From contig NZ_CALCDX010000242.1 of the NCBI RefSeq assembly GCF_937900395.1, forward strand, positions 1-64,000: a DNA stretch of 64,000 nt, read 5' to 3'. The number at the start of each line of letters is the position of its first letter. The stretch's first letter is position 1. The translations under genes were made by a program, and so were the position numbers. Origin of the DNA: an uncultured Caulobacter sp. (GTDB taxonomy: Bacteria; Pseudomonadota; Alphaproteobacteria; Caulobacterales; Caulobacteraceae). Below the pieces are notes generated by a model. It did no database searches, was not told the DNA's origin, and saw only the letters and a program-made list of their open reading frames with translations. Below, one piece after another: positions 62,612 through 64,000 of the stretch.

Positions 62612-63601
62612 CTAGGGGCGAAGGACCGTCGCGCCGGAATAGCCGAGCGCCTCGACCCGCTGACGCAGGCTCCAGGCCTCGCCTTCGTCGTCGCCGGCGG
62701 CGACCACGACGCGGTATAGCGTACCGCTGGGCCGTTCCAGCGGCTCGATCCTGGCGCTTCCAGCCAACGCCAGCTGCTGCACGGCCTTCTCGGCGTTTTC
62801 ACGGCTGGAGAAGGCGCCGGCCTGGATTCGATAGCTCGCCTTGAGCGCGGGCGCCGTCACGGGCGCGGGTTTCACGGGATCCGGCGGATTGATCGGCGGG
62901 GCCGAGAGGGCCGGCGAAGGCGACCACTCAGGCTCTGGCCTAGCCGGTAGAACCTGCACGCGCTGCGGCGGCTCCTGGATTTCGGCGAAGCTGCGCGTTG
63001 TCGGCGCTTCGGTCCGCGCCTGGGCGTACCGACGCGGCGGATCGAAGACGCTCTTGGGCGCCGGCCCGATATATTTGACCCGCACCTTGGCCACGCCCGC
63101 GCGCCGATAGCCGAGCTCCTCGGCCGCGGCCTTGGAAAGGTCGATGACCCGGTCGCCGACGAACGGCCCCCGGTCATTAACCCGCACGATCATCCGCCGC
63201 CCGTTGTCGAGGTTCGTGACCTCAACCAGGCTTGGCAGCGGCAACGTCTTGTGGGCCGCCGACGGGATGTCCATGTCGAAGATCTCGCCGTTGGCGGTGC
63301 GGCGATTGTGGAACTGCTCGCCGTACCACGAGCCAATCCCGATGACGTTGTAGTCGCGATCTTCCTTCGGATAGTACCAGACGCCGTTGATCTGATAGGG
63401 CTTTTCGGTGCCGCGTAGCGGCTTTCCGTTTGGACCGACCATGTCGCTGGGGCGCGGCGCGGCGTTGCGGGCGCCGATCATGGGGCGGCCGACATCGTAT
63501 TTGGGCGTCGCGCACGCAGCCAGGCTGAGCGCCGCGAGAACGAAGAGCCCGTGCAGGCGGACCATCCGCCAGAAGCGATCGATGTGCTGGTCCATGCGCA
63601 T
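62612..63601 (-). CDS. rlpA: RlpA-type septal ring lytic transglycosylase with SPOR domain
   Basis: 329 aa from ATG 63601; ATG 63595 or 63565 are also possible. The lipobox is LSLAAC, giving a lipoprotein. The double-psi beta-barrel domain runs about 90-180 (IGIGSWYGEQFHNRRTANGE; VEVTNLDNGRRMIVRVNDRG) and the SPOR domain is C-terminal (YRIQAGAFSSRENAEKAVQQ). RlpA cleaves denuded peptidoglycan at the septum. The frame extends upstream through tRNA-Ser, an artefact. Confidence 0.9.
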   Translation of the reverse strand: MRMDQHIDRFWRMVRLHGLFVLAALSLAACATPKYDVGRPMIGARNAAPRPSDMVGPNGKPLRGTEKPYQINGVWYYPKEDRDYNVIGIGSWYGEQFHNRRTANGEIFDMDIPSAAHKTLPLPSLVEVTNLDNGRRMIVRVNDRGPFVGDRVIDLSKAAAEELGYRRAGVAKVRVKYIGPAPKSVFDPPRRYAQARTEAPTTRSFAEIQEPPQRVQVLPARPEPEWSPSPALSAPPINPPDPVKPAPVTAPALKASYRIQAGAFSSRENAEKAVQQLALAGSARIEPLERPSGTLYRVVVAAGDDEGEAWSLRQRVEALGYSGATVLRP

Positions 63602-63613
63602 GCCGTTCCAGAT

Positions 63614-63629
63614 GAGGGGCGCGCCCCTC
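63614..63629. promoter_or_regulatory. 16-bp GC palindrome next to the rlpA start
   Basis: GAGGGGCGCGCCCCTC, perfect, 13 bases upstream of the chosen rlpA start. If transcribed, it would fold into a hairpin close to the ribosome binding site. Confidence 0.5.
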
Positions 63630-63660
63630 TGATCGATCAAGGTGACCGAATTGTTTTGAA

Positions 63661-63700
63661 GTCTGGTTAAGACGATTGCCGTCTGGTTAAGGCGATGACG
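63661..63700. repeat. Tandem 20-bp direct repeat before tRNA-Ser
   Basis: Two copies of GTCTGGTTAAGRCGAT..., 63661-63680 and 63681-63700, identical at about 16 of 20 positions. They lie in the 121-base gap between divergent rlpA and tRNA-Ser. Confidence 0.55.
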
Positions 63701-63722
63701 CGCTGATATAGCCGCCTGCTCC

Positions 63723-63812
63723 GGACAGGTGGCCGAGTGGTTTAAGGCAGCGGTCTTGAAAACCGCCGTAGGTGGAAGCCTACCGTGGGTTCGAATCCCA
63801 CCCTGTCCGCCA
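63723..63812 (+). tRNA. tRNA-Ser(UGA)
   Basis: Acceptor GGACAGG (63723-63729) pairs with CCTGTCC (63802-63808), then discriminator G and encoded CCA (63810-63812). Anticodon loop CTTGAAA gives anticodon TGA, decoding UCA. A long variable arm (TAGGTGGAAGCCTA) and TTCGAAT T-loop mark a class II serine tRNA. Confidence 0.97.
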
Positions 63813-63848
63813 CAGCCCTTCAGGGCGGAAGACCCTTTCAGGACAAGC

Positions 63849-64000
63849 ATGTCGGCGAACCGCACCGCGCTCTATGGTCAGCCCGATCACGATCTGGCCC
63901 CAGCCGCGCCGGATGCGGTCCAACTGTCGCCGGTCATCGTCGGGTCCAGCGACATCGCCGGGATCGCGACCGAATCTCTTAACGCCGTGACGGTCCGTGC
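63849..64000 (+). CDS. N-terminal fragment of an unidentified protein (runs off the window)
   Basis: ATG 63849 followed by 50 codons with good codon use (MSANRTALYGQPDHDLAPAA ...). It starts 37 bases after tRNA-Ser and continues past the end. The sequence is vaguely reminiscent of methyltransferase N-termini from Caulobacter, but too little is present for identification. Confidence 0.6.
   Translation, partial: MSANRTALYGQPDHDLAPAAPDAVQLSPVIVGSSDIAGIATESLNAVTVR

Noticed and set aside
62612..63865. RlpA start at 63865
   Set aside because: That frame runs through tRNA-Ser, has no signal peptide at its start and would bury the lipobox; 63601 or 63595 is more sensible.
1..64000. CRISPR arrays, rRNA operons, integrases and IS elements
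   Set aside because: None seen on either strand: no regularly spaced repeats, no rRNA sequence, and no recombinase or transposase motifs in any frame.

Overview
The window is high-GC DNA from an alphaproteobacterium, most likely Caulobacter or a close relative. The evidence is three TonB-dependent receptors (TBDRs) of Caulobacter/Xanthomonas type, many LacI/GntR-controlled sugar loci, frequent GTG/TTG starts, tightly overlapping genes, and a housekeeping block holB-tmk-rlpA-tRNA-Ser. No rRNA, CRISPR array, prophage or transposase gene was seen.

Layout. (1) 1-8507, arabinoxylan-type locus: GH43 xylosidase/arabinosidase, FadR-type GntR regulator, GH51 arabinofuranosidase, a TBDR and a LacI regulator with palindromic operators between receptor and regulator. 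(2) 8508-11393, a lone Cu+ P-type ATPase flanked on both sides by GACTCCAA-type repeats in opposite orientation. (3) 11394-25340, a large aminophosphonate-type locus: DUF5690 membrane protein, HutC/UTRA GntR regulator, secreted phospholipase C, PhnZ-like HD oxygenase, then a convergent operon TBDR - sulfotransferase - Asp/Asn hydroxylase - TPR-sulfotransferase - Asp/Asn hydroxylase - FAD oxidoreductase - PhnX. Three intergenic 12-bp boxes of the form TGGTCYAKACCA appear to bind the locus into one regulon. (4) 25699-38812, a beta-glucoside-type locus: LacI, TBDR, flavin-dependent halogenase, GH3, GH30, then a Reg_prop histidine kinase with LuxR-type response regulator on the other strand.

(5) 39121-45807, a Tat-exported alpha/beta hydrolase, then an overlapping operon of isochorismatase-like hydrolase, XapX, YtcJ-type amidohydrolase with a Cys/His tail, DoxX, DUF1275 and an outer-membrane porin. 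(6) 45816-55878, a 3-keto-glycoside-type locus: GMC dehydrogenase with its Tat-exported small subunit, cytochrome c, two DUF1080 proteins, two TIM-barrel isomerase/lyase-like enzymes, a Gfo/Idh/MocA oxidoreductase, an MFS importer and a LacI regulator. (7) 56033-58994, an HlyD-FtsX-ATPase ABC exporter. (8) 58991-64000, housekeeping: small HTH-like protein, MBL hydrolase, TatD, holB, tmk, RlpA, tRNA-Ser(UGA) and the start of another gene.

The most interesting part is region 3. The genes fit a route in which a secreted phospholipase C frees the head group of a phospholipid or phosphonolipid, a TBDR and DUF5690 import it, a flavoenzyme replaces the missing PhnW transaminase to make phosphonoacetaldehyde, and PhnX releases phosphate, while an HD oxygenase handles a hydroxylated analogue. 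This is inference from family membership, gene order and shared operators.
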